64,000 nt of DNA from Gloeophyllum trabeum ATCC 11539 (taxonomy: Eukaryota > Basidiomycota > Agaricomycetes > Gloeophyllales > Gloeophyllaceae), in the NCBI RefSeq assembly GCF_000344685.1, contig NW_006920410.1, positions 1,820,608 through 1,884,607 on the forward strand. Reading direction: 5' to 3'. A model generated the notes under the pieces. That model had not been told where the DNA came from, made no database searches, and worked only from the letters and a program-made list of their open reading frames with translations. This document shows positions 1 through 12,491 of this stretch, one piece after another (within the stretch, counting starts at the first letter, position 1; every line of letters starts with the position of its first letter). The position numbers and the translations under genes were made by a program.

Positions 1-2200
1 TAACCAAACTCGTCATAGTCGACCCCTTGGCGGCTTTGACCAACTTCCCGACTGTGAGATTCACCGATCGCGGGATCATGATATCCGAAATCTCGTGGAT
101 GACACCAGTAGACGTTAGTGCGTTCTGAGGGTAAAGCTCCGACACCATGCCCGCCCAGCCGCCGCTGGCACTGACAATAACCGAACCATTGCCGGACCTG
201 TCCAGGTGGATGTCACTTCCCTCCAAAGTGGGAAACGTCCGCTGGGAACCGTTTTGTAGGCTAGCGGCATATTCGACACTGTCGAGTATATGGTGCTGAA
301 TTACATGCTCCAAATCGGATTTCCCGGATGAGGAGAGTAAATGAGCGCTAACGAGCATGCCCAGACGCTCGAACGCGACATTATGAGGGATGAGGAAGGT
401 CGTCCGAGGAATGGTCTTCAGAGCATCCGCCAGCGACGTCGAAAAGACAGCTGCTAGGAAACTCGAAAGCTCAAGCTTGGGTAAAGCCGTCTGCAGAGGA
501 TCCACCGGGGGTACTAGAGGCCTCGAAATGAAGTAAATCAAGGTATTGTTAACTTCGACTAGAACAAAAGATAAACGATAAGCATCCGAATAACGCCAGA
601 GTTTATAACCAATGCCATCACTTACTCGTATCGCCGATAACACCAGCCCCACCGAACCTTACAGTTCGATCTGCCCCGTCCTTCTTTCCATCGTCGCTGA
701 CTTCAATTCCGAGTACTTGATGACCGCCATCAAGGCCAAGTTCGGTAAGGGCTGTCTCTAGCAGCATACCATCACGCAGCTTGGCAGGAGCCCATTTCCC
801 CGGTATGAAGTGATACTCTAACAGCTTCTTCAATTCCTCGCTTCCGCGCTCGGGCAAGTCGTCGTCCCCAAACAAGCCAATGACGTCATCTCTGGGTGCG
901 AGGATCGTATACTGAGAGTCAGTGTCGTTGATGAGGGAAGTCAGGTTGACGGAGTGTAGCAGAGAGACAAAGGAAGTACAGTTGAGGGCGAGGAGGTACT
1001 TCTCCGGCGTCAATCTGAGTGCGCCGGGCGGTACGAGTAACGACGAAACGGTATGCAAGACACCGTTAGACGCGTAGATGTCCGGTTCGACGAGCTCCGC
1101 ACTAGAAACGACGGTCTTCTCTGGCGTGACGACAATCTCTAGTTTATTCCCGTCGACTGTCGTAACTGTTTCGCGAAGTGAAGGGGGGGTCAATTCATTC
1201 GGTCCTACCATGCTACATTACGTCTGCCACTCACGGTTGACCGCAGGCTGGAAATTGTCCGACCAATTGACACCTTTTTCGACCACAGCGTGCATTTCCA
1301 GGATCCGGTATAGGTCATCAGTGGCGAATTCGCTCTCCAAGTACAACCGTTCGATCGGGTGCAAAGCCTCCCATGCAGAGTCAACAGGCAGGAAGAGGGT
1401 GAGCTCCGATGTACTGTTGAGGTAGCTTGCAATTTCTGGTGTAAGGATCTTGGTAAAGTAGGACAAGGACGGATGCTGAGGGACGACGGTGGCTGGGAGC
1501 CAGATAAGACTCATCGGGCCGCAGTGTTATAAAAAAACATCAACTCACCCAGGTCTGGCGGCACCTGCAATACATCCCCTATTCCCAGCAATACGCCGTT
1601 GCCTGCTTCCACCTTTCCCTTGACTATCTCAGCGCCCCCTCGGCCGAAAGCATTGACTCCCACCCGCACCCCGCCGTCATGCGAGGCAACTCGCAAACGC
1701 TGAGGTTCTCCGCCCAATGTGCCGCCCGGCACCGGCATCCACGGGGGAGAAGGTGGCGGCTCATGAGTTGGAGGGTCCCCAGCTTTACGAGGGAAAAGGA
1801 GGGTCTTGTGTACCTCAGGGTCCGAATCCGTTGGAAGGGCCAATACAGAGTAGTTTAATAGATGGTAAAATAGCTCCTGCCTTAGTTTCTCTTGACGGTT
1901 ATCTCTAAGGGAGTCCGATTCGTCGTCTAGGGCAGCCTGCCACAGTGCATCAGAGGAGGCACGTCGCTCGATCGCATCGTTAGTAGGAGCGAATAGGGTG
2001 CTACCATTGAGCTTGTTCAGGGTGGGAATTAGCTTCGCTCGCTGGAGCAGGCGAAGGAGGAGCGTATAGTCAGTGTCGTTAGAGAGCGCATCAACGAGCG
2101 TCGTCGACTGCGTCGTTGGAGAAGACCATGAAGTCTGTGCCGCTAATGCGAGAGGCAGCCAGGCGTGAAGGCATAGCGACCCAAAGACGCCTAGTCGCAT
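1..2200 (-). CDS. Multi-FAS1 (fasciclin) domain secreted/surface protein, 3' end outside window
   Basis: The protein starts at the ATG at 2200 with a classic signal peptide (MRLGVFGSLCLHAWLPLALA, then AQTSW). Spliced exons read as successive fasciclin (FAS1) repeats. Repeat 1 lies at about 2100-1560 (contains GSTLFAPTNDAIERR). Repeat 2 lies at about 1500-1030 (LTLFLPVDSAWEAL, then SNGVLHTVSSLLVPPG). Repeat 3 lies at about 1020-620 (YTILAPRDDVIGLF). Repeat 4 lies at about 540-1 (TTFLIPHNVAFERLG, then TGVIHEISDIMIP). Introns with GTGAGT donors separate exons near 1549 and 1253. FAS1 domains mediate adhesion and are found in GPI- or membrane-anchored fungal surface proteins; that role is inferred here. 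The C-terminus, and so any anchor, lies beyond the left edge. It is head-to-head with RAV1 across about 740 bp. Exact splice sites were placed by eye. Confidence 0.85.
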
Positions 2201-2936
2201 AATTACAGTCTAAGCTGCAGTGTGTATCCGGCGGACAGAGCTCTCAGCGGCGACGAGCCAGGGTGGGCAATAAGTTAGAGGAGAACGGAGAGTGGAGGAC
2301 TGTATAGAGTGAGCAGCACGACTGCGGCACGGTACAACTCGAGTCGCGTCAAGTGCTGCAACGTTGTATAGTCGCCATCAATGACGTCGTCGGCCCGGTC
2401 AGGACAACTTCAAGCTGGGCCGTCTCAAAATCTGCCAGCACTTTGTCGTACTTTTTGTCTGCCAAATCTGCCAGTGAAGGGACCCTGTTGCAGGGAATCG
2501 CAATAGAGTTCCTGTTACAGAGCTGCTCGATGTGAGGGGATTAAGAGCCGTACGAACACGAGGTTACGACCAGGCAGTAAAGCACAATTCAGATATCTCC
2601 TTGGATATTAAGGAGGGGTTCGTGTACCATACTCCGTATACATTGCATACATCAGGATCGAGCATGGCCATGGGTGCCGGCTGTGTATAATTTAACTGAG
2701 AGGAAATCAGCAAAATGTTAACGTTGTTGATCATGATCAAAGGCCCTTCACCGTTTGCTAGGGTTTCCCACGCATTCAAGTGTCCTTCTCTAGTGTCGGT
2801 CTTCGCAGTGAATCTGGGGAACCCACACTGATTGTCCTTTCTGTCCGCCATCGTACATGACTGTACGTGTGACACAATCTCGAGTGGAAACTGCCCGAGA
2901 AGCAGACAAAGGGCAAGCGAATACCCATCAGCCGTA
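2201..2936. other. Intergenic, divergent promoter region between FAS1 gene and RAV1
   Basis: This 736-bp stretch separates two head-to-head genes. A short direct repeat (AAATCTGCCAG) occurs twice near 2428 and 2465. A minus-strand open frame across about 2564-2860 has no recognisable product. I see no RNA gene or mobile element. Confidence 0.5.
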
Positions 2937-5900
2937 ATGCTGGAGCTCCTGCAAGCGTACACAGGATGTCCTGTGACAGGCCTCCAGCACTTGGTCCTGC
3001 CCTCCCAGACCCTCCTGGTGAGTGCCACGCACTTGCATGGGCTGTATGCAGATGTCAGTGAAACCGGTTGCAGCTTTATCCTCTAGGAGATTCGTTGGTG
3101 CTGCTGGACGCACGTACACTTCACCTTGTCCGCGCACTGGCGTTCTGGGAAGCGTTTCCTAGGACATTGCATACCAAGGAGAGCATAAGATGTGTCTCGG
3201 TGGATGGCAGCATGAAACTGGTGAGTAAAGTGCTCCATACCCAGCTGTCCTGAGTCTTTAACCTCGTGATCTAAGGTCATTGCGGCCATGGGCTCGCGAA
3301 TAGCTGCCTGGTCCATGTCAGGCGTCCAGAGTGGTGTCTGGCGCGTTCACTCTACCCTGATACTACCAGAAGACCAAGAGGTAACGGCATTGGACTGTAA
3401 ATCTGGTATACCGCATTCTACTTGTCTCAGAGAGTTTCTCTCATTTGACTCAGGGCTTCTTGCCATTGGTAGTACATCAAACCTGTCCGTCTATACTCTA
3501 GTTCTAGAAAATGATCTACCAACCTGGTCTCACAAATGGAGGGTCACGTATGTCCCAGTCGCGAAACATCGTCCTCGCAACGTATTCATCTGCCTCATAG
3601 CTTTTCAACGCCCGCGCGTGTGCGGTTCTCGCCATCTCTGATGTACTTTGCCACGACGTCCTTGGTATGCATTTCACTCAACAAATCGTTGATTGATTGA
3701 CGATGTCTGGGCAGTATGACAACACTGTTCGTGTGTACCTAACAACATCAGGCCGTCAGACCCAAGGAATCCCCCATCCCCGAGCGGTCACCAATGTTCA
3801 GTGGCGAGATGCGCCTCAAGCATCTAGCAGGTAAGTTTGTAGCTGCTTGACCGATAGTCCGCTGACCTCGCAGCGCAAGGGATGACTTAATTCTGTACAC
3901 CGTCACCGTCGACTCCGTCTTGAGGATCTTCCTGCCCGTCATTGACGCACCCCAGCATTTACAGTTGCATGCCACGATCGATTTGTTCTCTTCGTTACCC
4001 TTCTCACTGGCTTCCCAATCGGACCCGAACCTGACAGCGTCCAGCATATTCTGGCTTGATCGAACAGTAGTCGGTGATGCGCTGAACGATATTCTGAAGA
4101 ACACTGGTAAAGATGAAGAAGGCCGATTCAGGCGGCTGAAGGACATCAAGGATGAGGGATGGGATCTCTTCCTTCGAGTGCTTGGTGACGGTTCTCTGGT
4201 CGTATCAGGCGTTGCAGTGAGTTGGCGTCTGCTTTGCCCCAATATTCCTCAAGTTAAACTTGATGGTCACACAGAATGTAGATAGACGCCCTCCAACTCT
4301 CCTTAAACAGTTCACTCTTATCCAATCCTCTCCCGGGTGCTTACCACGTGCACCGCAACATATCTACCTCGTACGAGATCCTGGACGAACCTCGCTTACC
4401 CTGGTGACTGCCCCTCCACTTGCGACTTATCAGCTATCGTTACCAGAGTTTTTCGAGGCAAAGGCCGAAGGGCTTACGAATGTCCAACAAGGTCCTGAGA
4501 GCTTCGAAGGCGAATCAGCAAGAGTTATCCGGTTTATTAGAACGCCGGAAGGCAGAGGTCTGGCCGTGCTCCGAGACGGTAACGTCGGACAAACATTCCG
4601 ACTCAAAGGACGAGGTTCTGCGATATTAAAGCAGGCCGCCTGGCACGCCGCAGATCATGCTGTAGTGCTAGCCTACGGTACGTTCCCTTTTGTCCGTTGT
4701 GTAGAGTGAATCTTCAACAAGTTGGCCAGGGAAAATGTACGCCACCTATACCTGTGCGGAGCAAATGTTGACCCTGCATTCTCAACCGCCTGTTCACCTC
4801 TCACTGCCGCCAGTCACATCGATGTTCGTGATACCGTCTAGTGCCCACCAGTCCTCCATAGTCGCCATCGCGTCGGATCACTCCGTCTTCCATATCCATA
4901 TCTCATACTCCCCCCAACCGTCGCTAGTCATGCATTCTCATACATCTTTGCCCCTTGCGTCTCCTCCGATGATAATTCTGCCTGTCGATCCCATGGCGTG
5001 GAGTCTTCCGTACATGGCTACCGGACAATCCATCCATGATGTGCTCCTCAGCATATCTGAAACTGGTGAACTAGCGTTCTGGTCCTTTGACGAACGTGAA
5101 GAGTCGGATACGGGGTGGAGATGTACCGGGACGGTTAGAACAGGGAGGAAGAACATTAGAATGGCTCGCTGTAGCTCGGCGAAAAAATCAGCTTTAGGTA
5201 CGCTTTGCAATTTAGTAGGGATCCACCGGACTAGAATAACAGCTGCATGCAGTCGTCCCAGGACCAGACGGAGAAGAGTTGACCATCTGGGATTCCAAGG
5301 AATCCGAGTTTGCTTCAGGTTTAGAATATCGACAGGTGCTGCGGTGAGTTTGACTCTTACATCTCGAATTTGCCGGGGTGATTTGACCGGTGCATAATTT
5401 AGGATTGCCGAGCCGGTCAACGATTTGGATTGGTCGTCCACACCAGATAGCCAATCTATTCTTGCGGTCGGGTTCAGCCATAGAGTAGAATTGCTCTGCC
5501 AGCAAAGAATGTCATACTTCGATGATAACCCGAGGTGGGATTTATGCTGGAGAATAGACCTATCAGAGTCAGTTTAGGAGCTGCTGTGCTATATTGTGCT
5601 GACTTTTGTGGTTGGGTCCCTGTGTTAGAATGATACCTCATGGAATCAGCGATTCGATTTGGTTAGCGAACGGATCGCTGCTGGTGGGCGCAGGCCATCA
5701 TATGTTATTATATGGGCAACCGCAACTTGATCGAAGAGAAGACGTATCAGAGAGTCTCTTCGAATATGTAGCTCGGCTCAACGGTCCTTTAGTTGAGTAT
5801 CATCCCCAGATGCTCCTCCAATGTCTGCTGTGGGGTGAGTCTTTGCACTGCACTATATTTGGGAGAATCCTCACTGACAATGCCGCAGGAAAGCTAGAGC

Positions 5901-7960
5901 TTGTGAAAGAGATCATCGTTAATCTGGCTAAGCACCTCAGGGAGGAACGCGACGGAGCCCCGGACTACCGCGACTACAGGAGCCTTCCGCTCGAGTTGTT
6001 TCTGCATGACGATCGTTGGGAAGACAAAGTGAGCTCATCTGCCTGGGTTCAACGTTATGTCCATATCATATGGTTATCAGGTGCGGCACTCAAAGAGCTC
6101 CGCATATTCGTCGCTGTTTGATATATCCAGCTCCACGAAAGAGTAAGGTGACCCTCTTCCTTCGTTGGTACGGAGCTAACATTGAACAGGCCTCAAGAGT
6201 CGGACTTTGATCGGCAGCTAGTGAAGCAGCTTATAGAAGACCTAGAGACTTATCCACCCCCACATTTTACCCCCAATGAACAGGCACATCTCTCGGTGAT
6301 GATAGAAACTACTCTCGAGGTACCGTGTCTATGCAACATCTCTCAGCGGCATGCACTTACTTTCGCAGGTAGAAGAGCAACGGCGCGCGTTAGATGCCAA
6401 TGGTCTTCGCTATCTTGCCATGATGCGTTCTTTCCAGATCCTGAACCGACGTGCGTCGGAGCCAAGCAGTCCTCAGTCCAACGGAGTGATACCAAGGCAA
6501 ACTGGTCGGCGGGAACGTCTCCGCTATCGGGACATGATCTGGGCATTCCATAGCGAGAGTCAGGAACTCATGTTATCCGCCTCACTGTCTTCATGTGGTG
6601 GCAAAATGACGTGGAATGAGGCTCGGTCTCTCGGGGTCTTCATTTGGCTTACGTCCGCGGACACGATGGTGATTTCAATACTATTCCCTTCACGCCATCG
6701 ATTCTCATGAAGTGTAACAGAGATCTCATATGGAAGTGATCGCCAGGAACCAGTATCTAGCAGGAGACAACCGAGATCCCACGGCTTGCTCCTTATTTTA
6801 TTTTGCGTTGGGGAAGGTGAAGTTGGTTCATGGCCTATGGCGCACAGCTGCTTGGCATCCCGAGCAGACTATTATGCTCAAGTTCCTGTCCAATGACTTC
6901 ACTCAGCCCAGATGGCGCACGGCTGCTCTGAAGAATGGCTATGCATTGCTAGCGAAGCAGCGCTATGGTATGGCCCTTGATTCTCTTCCGGAAAACTTAT
7001 ACCTAACATTGGCTTGTAAGAGTATGCCGCGGCGTTCTTCCTCCTAGGCGGCAGTTTGAAAGATGCCGTGAATATCTGTATCAGGCAGCTGCGCGATTTC
7101 CAACTCGCCGTAGCTTTGGCTCGAGTGGTAGAGCAGGGAGACCGTGGCCCTGTCCTACGAGACGTACTTGAAAACACGGTTATCCCTTTGGCCTTCAAGG
7201 ATGGTAACCGGTGGTTGGGTAGTTGGGCATTCTGGTTACTGCATAGACGGGACTTCGCTGTCAGAATACTGGTGGTGAGTGCCTTTCATGGCTGCACTGT
7301 AAGCTCACCAAGCAGTTTACAGGCGCCTCTCAGGGATACCGCTACAGCATTCAATAGTCAGAGCACTGAGGTCGGAGAGCCTCATTACGACGATCCGAGC
7401 CTGGCACTTCTGTTCTCGCAGCTAAAGCTAAAGACTTTACAAACTGCCAAGGGGACCAGCGAAATCTCAGGCCAGATGGAATTCAACTTTGTCCTGCAAG
7501 TCGCGCGAGTATTCTGCAGATTAGGTCTGTCCCGTCTACTGTCCTATGCGCAGATCACCGTGTCTTACTGATTTACTGGGTGTCAGGTTGTCACGTCCTG
7601 GCACTGAACCTACTGCAGACATGGTCGTTCGCCCGACCTTCAACAGCAGTGCACGAAGATATGCCAGGTGAGAAGGTACTACCACCAAGTCCCACCGCGT
7701 CTCGCCGCTCCCTCTTCCCTCTGGAACCTGCATTGCGAAGAACGTCATCAATCATGATCGACATGGACATCCCTTCTGCTGCACCGACTCGCTCAGCTTC
7801 TCCAGAGCGTAGGGGCGGCGCGACTCTACCCATACCGGAGAAGGAAGAGATGAAAGAAGAACCGGACTTCCTCGCTCGCAAAGCAGGCCTGGGAAACTTG
7901 ATGAAATCAGCCAAGAAGGATGTCAAAGTACCAGAGTTCGATATGAACGCCTTTTTTTGA
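2937..7960 (+). CDS. RAV1: RAVE complex subunit Rav1 (rabconnectin-3-like)
   Basis: Rav1 is the large subunit of the RAVE complex, which promotes reassembly of V1 with Vo of the vacuolar/endosomal H+-ATPase. The start at 2937 gives MLELLQAYTGCPVTGLQ. Exon 1 (2937-3017, 27 codons) joins exon 2 (3074-3220, 49 codons), then 3276 onward, all in phase. N-terminal beta-propeller-type sequence follows (for example VIAAMGSRIAAWSMSG, RFSPSLMYFATTSL then YDNTVRVY). The conserved Rav1 C-terminal region comes next (SLFEYVARLNGPLVEYHP at about 5750; ALKNGYALLAKQRY at about 6930; KDAVNICIRQL at about 7060). It ends in a Ser/Pro-rich tail and the terminal motif FDMNAFF. The gene has ten or more small introns. 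The length of the spliced reading (well over 1,000 residues) fits fungal Rav1. The family assignment is strong; individual splice sites in the middle are less certain. Confidence 0.9.
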
Positions 7961-8180
7961 CGTGCGCGCGGTATTTTAGACTGGGGAGTACGGAATAGCA
8001 TATGCTAGTAGTAACCGTAGTCGTAATCCCATAATTCCGTTCTATTATTTCATGCTGCTGTAGCGAGATGTAATACAAAGGTTGTTTGATAGCTGCTAGA
8101 TCCAAGACATTGCACACTGAGAACCTGAAGGATTAAAAGGCCGAACGAAAGAAATGAATGCAGATGAGTGGATAAAGGCT

Positions 8181-9846
8181 TTACTCCTGGACGCCCTCGA
8201 TCTCCCTCTTCTTGAGGACAAGGTCACTGCCAACCATCCTCTTCCACACATCCTGGACGTCCTCCACGACAGTCTCGAAGTGCGATGTCGCGTCGTAAGA
8301 TTTCGTAATGAAGATGTTGTCGGATTTACCGTCCGCGGTCGGGGTGTACAGGTTAGAAACAGAGACGAATCTGGACGCAGCTCCCGTTTAGACGAAAGAA
8401 TACGCGGACAACTACGTGGGCGCTTACTTGTCATGGATAGGGCCAAGCAGCTGAAGGGCCGGAAGTATCTCCTTCTCCGGCACACTCGTTTCGACAATGG
8501 TGCTGACGATGGCTACGTAGACATCCTTGGCGCAAACATTGTGGGTGGACGAGACCATCGCAATGTAGATATCTGGACAGCTATGTCAGACATGCATTAG
8601 CGTGGTAGAGGAATCATTTACCATTCTTGCGACCAACTTGGTTCTGAGGAATGATGATCTGGCAACTGTCCGAGTCGTCTGTACCAGGGATAGGGTGTTT
8701 CAAGAGGCAAATCGCCCGGATGACCTTGCCCTCCTCCACAACCCTGACCTTCCCGCTGTCGGTCTTCCCAGCACCAAAGTAGCTGGGGTCGCCGACGACC
8801 TGCTTAGCCTTGACAGTCTCGTTCCCGCTGCGTACGCCGACGAATTTACCATTTGCGTCGGTGACAATCTCGTCGATGGGCTTATCAAGCATGTAAGTAC
8901 CACCATAGATGGCAGAGAGGCGCGCAAATGCTTGAGGCAACTCTCCGAGACCATACAGGGGGTAGATGTAGGGCGACTTTCCATAGCGAGCCATGGAAGA
9001 CGTGTAAAGGACGATACGCTCGTAGGTTGGCCGAGCCGGCTTGTTGATATAGCTAGGGCGCATAAACGGTCCATCCTGACCTCGGATTACGGACAACTTA
9101 CTCATCGTCAAGGTACAGAGCCATGGCATGGCCGATGAAGTCTTGAGTGCCCTGCTCGAGCCCAAATTTCTCGTAAACAGTCTTCATAGTATCCCTGTCA
9201 AGATTAATGCCTATCTCCGAGTCAACTTCCGGGCTGGCGAGTCGCGTCTTGATATGGCAAGGACTTACCCTGGTGTGTCGCGGGATCTTCGTCTTTCCAG
9301 CCCTGAAGGAACTCAAAAAACTTCTTGGCCCTGCGTTTCTCGAAGAGACCCATTAAAGGGCTCTTGACGGCCTCCATCTCGTTACTAGGCACCTTGGAGA
9401 TCTTGCCATCGCGGTAGACGAAGCTGCCAGCAATCTGCTTGAACTCAAGGTATCTTGTGACCTCAGTATGCACAAGGATCTTCGTCAATTCACCCGATGC
9501 AATAATGAACTTGGGGACAAGATCGATGGCGTAGTCGCGGTCACGACCCAGTTCAGTCGGAGGGGTCTGATCGGGTCTGAACTTGCGGTAGAGCTTCGTC
9601 GTGGATTAGCAAGGGCCCTATGCCTCGGTATGACGTGGAACTACCTGAGTCAAGTTCAAGCTGGCACTCTCGCCTCCATAGTAATCGTTCCTGTCCATAT
9701 GAAGGACCTTCTTCCCCTCGACCGACAAGAGACCCGACAAGATACATTCGGTCAACCCGGTACCCAAGACTACGACCTACGATGATCGTTATGAGGTGCC
9801 AGTCATATGTATCGTCAATAAGCCTTACATCGTACTCTTCATCCAT
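8181..9846 (-). CDS. GDI1: Rab GDP-dissociation inhibitor (GDI)
   Basis: Rab GDI extracts GDP-bound prenylated Rab GTPases from membranes and recycles them through the cytosol. The start at 9846 gives MDEEYDV; after splicing, the Rossmann-like beginning and the run [15 protein letters not shown] frames resolve to the family's N-terminal signature. Downstream exons are clear: [19 protein letters not shown] (about 9470), [20 protein letters not shown] (about 9390), [16 protein letters not shown] (about 9200), [17 protein letters not shown] (about 9030), [20 protein letters not shown] (about 8960) and [20 protein letters not shown] (about 8680). The reading ends in [10 protein letters not shown] and a TAA at 8181-8183. 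The length, around 450 residues, is normal. The Met-effector region and the GDI sequence-conserved regions are intact. Tandem on the minus strand with the Myb-like gene upstream. Confidence 0.95.
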
Positions 9847-10192
9847 GGTAGTTCAAGTTGTATTGGGGGAAACAGGGAGATGCTGAAGGCGTCGAGAGGG
9901 TTGCTGGTACATGACTATGCGCGCTCCAATTAAGTATTCAATCGATGCACAGCCACGTGCCGATACCTGATGTGTTGGCTTCTAGTCTCACAAGGGGTTC
10001 GGGGTCAAGAAAGCAATATATATACACTACCACAGAATGGAACACCGAGAACATATCACAGCACGATAATACCACAGAGCGCAAGAAGTGAGAGAAAGAA
10101 CGGCCACTCAAGCAGTACTGGCCTTTCTCCCGGCATCATCTACAACGATGAGCTGCAGGCCAGCAAACAATCTAACACTCACAGCAGGCTCA
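9847..10192. other. Intergenic; promoter region of GDI1
   Basis: These 346 bp lie between the GDI start and the 3' end of the Myb-like gene, both on the minus strand. A TATA-like run (ATATATATAC) lies at about 10017-10027, roughly 170 bp upstream of the GDI ATG, and a CACGTG E-box lies near 9955. Function is inferred from position only. Confidence 0.4.
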
Positions 10193-12256
10193 TCAAGTCC
10201 CTGCATCCTCACGAGCTCGCTTATCGCCACGCTGATCGTCACCATCTTCCATGTCGGACGCCCTACGCTTTGCTGTGGCGGTCTCAGATTGGGACTTCTT
10301 ACTGCGTTCGCGATACTTGCGCACGCAGCGCATCACGTCTACCGGGCAGAACTAGTCAGAGAAAAGAACCAGTAGAAGAAGATGAAACGGACCTCGCTCA
10401 GACCGCCGGAAATACTCCGCCCAGGAGGCAATGCTACGCCCAGGATGCTAATTAATGGGGAAATGAGTCAGTGGGAGCAGTCGAAAACACTAAGTCACTT
10501 ACACGCTCTACGAAGGGTCCGAACTTCTCTTGCCGCGTCATGCTATTCCATGTATCGCCGTAAGACGCTATATAGCGAGCCAGGACGCGCTTGTCGGCGT
10601 CCGTGTAGGATTCGCCGGGAGCACCCATTTCCTTCACGTCTTCGTCGGTGGGCACATCCAAGTTATCTCCGTCCTCGTCGTCACTGCCGGAATTATTTGC
10701 TCCGAATTCTGACCCGGATCCGGCAACCTCGTCGTCATCCTCACCGTCCGCATCCTCGTCGCCGGATTCGCCCTCACTACTGGAGAGCTGCGCAGCAGCT
10801 GTTGCGAGTATCTTGTCACCTATCGGATCGTTATGCCAGTGAGCTCTCCACGATTGGATGCTATGATGAGGTGCCTGCGAAACCATGAGTACCATGACAT
10901 GGACAATACTGACCCCACCCACCCTTTCTTCTATCTTCTGCAGGAGCTCATTCTTCGTAATTCGCGGGTTACGTTTCACCTCCCAAGCAATCTTCAATGG
11001 GAACCAGGCCTTGTCCTCAGGAGTGTACCGATTGCCCTTGCCGCCAGGCGCTGGGATAACGTTTGTCGGAGGCGAGGGAGAACGAGAAGGCGGTTCCGGA
11101 ACCTTGATGTCCTGGTAATTAGGGAACAGATTCGGCAGGTTCGCAGAACTCGAGACATAACGAGTTGAAGTGTACGAATACGACTTATTCTCCACCGATG
11201 CACTGGACGAGGACGAAGTAGAAGCGGGTTTCTTGGTCCTGCTACGCCTGCGCTGAGAAGAAGAGGCTCTGGAGACAGTGGAGCCCTCACGCTCGCGCTG
11301 CTGTGAAGACATTCTGCGAGAAGGAGGGGCAGGACTGAACGTGGGCTTCTTAACAGATTTTATTACCGGTTTAACGTCACTTTGTGACGAGGATGCTCTG
11401 AGCTGAGGCGGCTTCGGAGGCGCACTTGATGGAGATGGGAGAATGGGGCGACGGTCGGAAGGAGATACAGTGGCATTATTTACCGCAGGAACCTGCGGTG
11501 GCGGGAAGCGAGGAACGCCGACAGAGGATTGTGAATTCTGCCTGGGTGGACCAGGCGGTAGGGATGAATTCGAGTGCCGACGCAATATCATGTCGTCAAT
11601 TCTATGTTTGTGCTCGAGATAGTAGTCTTTCCAAAGGTTCGAGGCGTGATTGTTGACCTGGATGGGAACATCATGAGAAGAGGACATGTACTGGGTGAAG
11701 CCATACGCACCCCGTGGAGACTATCGAGAGCCTGCCGGTAAGTTTGGTTCCTGCTCGAACTGTCCAGCAATGCTCTTATGAGTATCTTCTCGTCATCCGG
11801 GGAAGATCCCACCGGAACCATCATCCTCATTGCGTCGGTCAAGATATTATTAACGGGAAGCAGAGATGCTATATTCATGCCGGGGGGTGCCTGGGACTGA
11901 GATAGCCAAGGATTCGGTCCAACTCCGTGTGCGCCATTCAAGCCTGGCGCCCCATTCGGGTGCATATGTGGTTGATGTTGTTGACTTCGGGAGTGGGCCT
12001 GTTGCATGTGAGGGGGGAATTGTTGCATAGACATGGGAGACTCTGTACGGGCAGGAGGCCAGTGCCCATTCGAAGGGCCGCTATTCTGGCCATGCGCCGG
12101 AGGAAAGGGATTCATTAAGGGCGGAAATCCGTTTTGTTGCGGCGCAAACATGTTCGTAGACTGCAGAGCCGCCAGAGGATTGAAGTTGAGACCCGCGTCC
12201 ATCGGTCCCTGCTGGTGGTAGTTCATCCCCATCGCGCCTTCGTGGTTGGGATGCAT
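10193..12256 (-). CDS. Myb/SANT-like (Rap1-type) DNA-binding protein, putative
   Basis: The first exon starts at 12256 (MHPNHEGAMGMNYHQQGPM) and is rich in Asn, Gln and Pro. It splices near 11720-11650 into VNNHASNLWKDYYLEHK. A long Ser-rich, basic linker follows. One Myb-like unit reads YTPEDKAWFPLKIAWEVKR and then APHHSIQSWRAHWHND. An acidic stretch (SGDEDADGEDDDE) follows. A second unit reads YTDADKRVLARYIASYGD, continuing across an intron into HPGRSIASWAEYFRR. The final exon ends in a basic, nuclear-signal-like tail (AKRRASDMEDGDDQ, KRAREDAGT) with a TGA at 10193-10195. The spacing of acidic-aromatic helix, W, and the H-x-x-S-I-x-S-W motif resembles the Rap1-type Myb fold, so a nuclear DNA- or chromatin-binding role is inferred. 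The intron at 10875-10922 is 48 nt and stop-free. It is divergent from the dehydrogenase gene, 235 bp away. Confidence 0.65.
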
Positions 12257-12491
12257 GGCCGACAGTCGCTGGCACCGTTCGCCACTGTTGGACGCGTCCT
12301 GCTCAAGGCGACAAAATAACAGACGCGTGCCTGTGACCTGAGAATGTGATCGCTCTCGTCGGCGGATCGGGCCCGGAGACCTTCGTCTTGTTACCAAATA
12401 GGGCAAGTCACCGGAGCGATGCTTCTCCTATTTATGCGGGGGTGGCTGCAGACACGCCCGGGGTTCCGTGCGCTTTCCCGTCGCTGCGACC

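Noticed and set aside
2564..3028. 154-codon minus-strand open frame upstream of RAV1
   Set aside because: It overlaps the well-supported RAV1 first exon and intron and shows no recognisable domain.
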